Assembly: GCA_950097015.1 (NCBI GenBank)
Contig: CATNEN010000038.1
Location: 34,434,501-34,498,500 of the forward strand
Direction of reading: 5' to 3'
Origin: Macrostomum hystrix
Lineage: Eukaryota; Platyhelminthes; Macrostomidae
Length of the DNA stretch: 64,000 bases
Positions 62,707 through 64,000 of the stretch are shown in pieces. A program made the position numbers and the translations under genes. The stretch's first letter is position 1; each line of letters opens with the position of its first letter. The notes beneath the pieces were generated by a model. The model was given only the letters and a program-made list of their open reading frames with translations. It had not been told where the DNA came from and did not search any database.

Positions 62707-62731
62707 GAGTTTTCACTTTTATATATATAGA

Positions 62732-63265
62732 TAGTTGAATATCTATGCATGTTTATGCGTATAGTCAATCCTATTTTCAAAACCATTCTGGACAATATAT
62801 GGCACTACAATTAAAATCCACATGTAGGTAGCAGAAGGAAATTAATAAAGTTAACGCAATATTTTAGCACAATTTACAAGTGAATACGCATTTTAATTAA
62901 GTGCACTTCTTTTATAGTAGAAAAAATACGCAAAGAATAGAAAAAGCTACGAGCTAAAGTCTGCACATATTGAATCTTAATGGAAGCTGTGAGCCACATG
63001 GGTACATAGTGATGATGCAAGTGGAGATATCATTTTAAGCAATAATGAATTGAAGATTTGGTTATTAAAATCACTTAAACAAATGTCTTTTCTTGCACTT
63101 TATTTTTCGTCTCAGAAATTATAGAGCTCAAGTTGGTACTGAAATAAATAAAGCTTGTCGATATGTACCGTTAAAAATGCTAAGCGACAATGTGTGCTGT
63201 ACACCATATTGCCGTTAAGAACTGCTACGCATTGCACATGATAGCGCATGTTGGTTAATTACTAT
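62732..63265. other. KLF-like gene 3' flank
   Basis: AT-rich; contains the likely 3' UTR of the minus-strand KLF gene. No other feature. Confidence 0.5.
63099..63104 (-). terminator. Candidate polyadenylation signal of the KLF-like gene
   Basis: AATAAA on the minus strand about 160 bp after the stop codon at 63266. Confidence 0.5.
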
Positions 63266-64000
63266 CTACTGCTGCTGGTGCTTCTTCATGTGCAGGGCCA
63301 GGTGGTCGGAGCGGGAGAATGCCCGGCCGCAGAGGCTGCAGGGGAAGGGTCGGTCTCCGGTGTGCTTCCTGTAGTGCCTCGTCAGTTCGTCTGACCTGGC
63401 GAACCGCCAGCAGCAGCCTGGCCAGCTGCATTGGTAAGGCTTCTCACCTGTGTGAGTGCGCAGGTGAGCCTTCAGGTGCGAGCTCTTGCTGTAGGCCTTG
63501 GCGCAGCTTTGCTCCGGGCAGATGTGCAACTGTGGCTGCTGATGCAAATGCTCCGGCTTCTGACTGCGCTTGCCAGCCGTAGCTGACGCGGACTTCGGCT
63601 GTCTGGGCCTTCGGCACTGCTGCTGCGGCTTTCTCTGTTGCTGCTGCAGCAGCTCAGTCTGCTGCTGGCTGCTCGGAGCGAACAGTGACACTGTAGCTGC
63701 TGCCGTCACTGAAGTCCGACCGTTGATTAGACTGCAACCTCGGAACTGCGAACTGTGAACTGGGAGCTCGGCTCCCAAAACTGCAGTTGCTGATGCCTTG
63801 AACTTCATGGAGTGGTCGATTATGAAGTCCAGATCCAACAGGCTGAAGTCGTAATCAACAGCCGTGTGCCGCCTTTCAACACACTCATCATCGTCTTCCA
63901 CTTTGTATGTCGAAAGCCAATCAGCTGCGGTTTCTCGCTGACGCTGGTGACTGAAACTGTACGACAGCTGACTGTCATTCCCATGGACTGAACCTGCTGA
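63266..64000 (-). CDS. KLF2/4-like zinc-finger transcription factor, 5' incomplete
   Basis: A 244-codon open exon continuing past the right edge; no in-frame ATG that looks like a start is needed, because the frame stays open to position 64000. Three C-terminal C2H2 fingers of Kruppel-like type end the protein: [19 protein letters not shown], then [20 protein letters not shown] and [20 protein letters not shown], joined by HTGEKPY and HTGDRPF linkers. The DNA-contact residues ([24 protein letters not shown]) are those of KLF factors binding CACCC/GC boxes. N-terminal ADWLSTY and LLDLDFIID resemble the short acidic activation motif of vertebrate KLF2/KLF4, supporting assignment to the KLF1/2/4/17 group. 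A Gln-rich, low-complexity linker separates the halves. Nuclear regulator of differentiation in other animals. Confidence 0.95.
   Translation of the reverse strand, partial: SAGSVHGNDSQLSYSFSHQRQRETAADWLSTYKVEDDDECVERRHTAVDYDFSLLDLDFIIDHSMKFKASATAVLGAELPVHSSQFRGCSLINGRTSVTAAATVSLFAPSSQQQTELLQQQQRKPQQQCRRPRQPKSASATAGKRSQKPEHLHQQPQLHICPEQSCAKAYSKSSHLKAHLRTHTGEKPYQCSWPGCCWRFARSDELTRHYRKHTGDRPFPCSLCGRAFSRSDHLALHMKKHQQQ

Larger units (their letters stand above)
60299..62731 (-). mobile_element. Degenerate Helitron with both termini
   Basis: On the minus strand the element starts TCTATATATATAAAAGTGAA (62731 leftwards), followed by the CTGT/GT microsatellite typical of Helitron 5' ends. It ends GCTAG at 60299. 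A 5-bp-stem hairpin, TGCCC and GGGCA with a 10-nt loop, lies just before an A run and the terminal CTAG. The insertion falls between host A (62732) and T (60298), the classical Helitron AT target, with no target duplication. Length 2,433 bp. Inside is a broken Rep/helicase gene. Autonomous Helitrons are more than twice this size, so it is deleted as well as mutated. Confidence 0.88.

Noticed and set aside
62173-62795. ORFs in the Helitron 5' region as host genes
   Set aside because: They overlap the microsatellite and known Helitron terminal sequence and contain no domain; possible captured DNA is noted as something to test.

Overview
This is a eukaryotic, animal nuclear window. Its genes are split by GT-AG introns, coding exons are clearly richer in GC than the AT-rich surroundings, and it carries tRNA-derived SINEs, a Ty3/gypsy LTR element and a Helitron. 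The gene set (TMEM45, CDKAL1, a claudin-type tetraspan protein, FAM210, a KLF2/4-type factor and an EGF/laminin-G secreted protein) is metazoan. An invertebrate, possibly a spiralian such as a flatworm, is my guess, but nothing in the sequence fixes the phylum.

Left part (1-20 kb): the 5' end of an ankyrin-repeat gene (minus), a complete four-coding-exon TMEM45-family gene (plus), several minisatellites, and a complete CDKAL1 gene (minus, four coding exons, 580 aa, every junction in phase). Two short single-exon genes of unknown function follow (17257-17742 and 18406-18870, plus).

Middle (20-36 kb): one large plus-strand gene. I rebuilt 13 coding exons, all phase-compatible, giving a 797-aa secreted protein: signal peptide, then EGF-LamG three times. 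Its introns hold many SINEs and several large private minisatellites. One is a 2.5-kb array of 54-bp units; another sits directly behind a 5' splice site and repeats that splice site in frame.

Right part (36-64 kb): three tandem paralogous histidine phosphatases (phosphoglycerate-mutase-like, plus) separated by minisatellites and by a very young, internally deleted Ty3/gypsy element (identical 234-bp LTRs, 5-bp target duplication). Next come a claudin-like gene (minus), a FAM210-family mitochondrial protein (plus), a degraded 2.4-kb Helitron with both termini visible, and the zinc-finger exon of a KLF2/4-like transcription factor (minus) that runs off the right edge.

The genes look like unrelated housekeeping and developmental neighbours, not a pathway cluster; only the phosphatase trio is a real cluster. 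The most unusual feature is the density of minisatellites. Most introns above a few hundred bases carry their own private tandem array, often within tens of bases of a splice site. All gene models come from reading splice sites and protein similarity by eye; no database search or transcript evidence was available.
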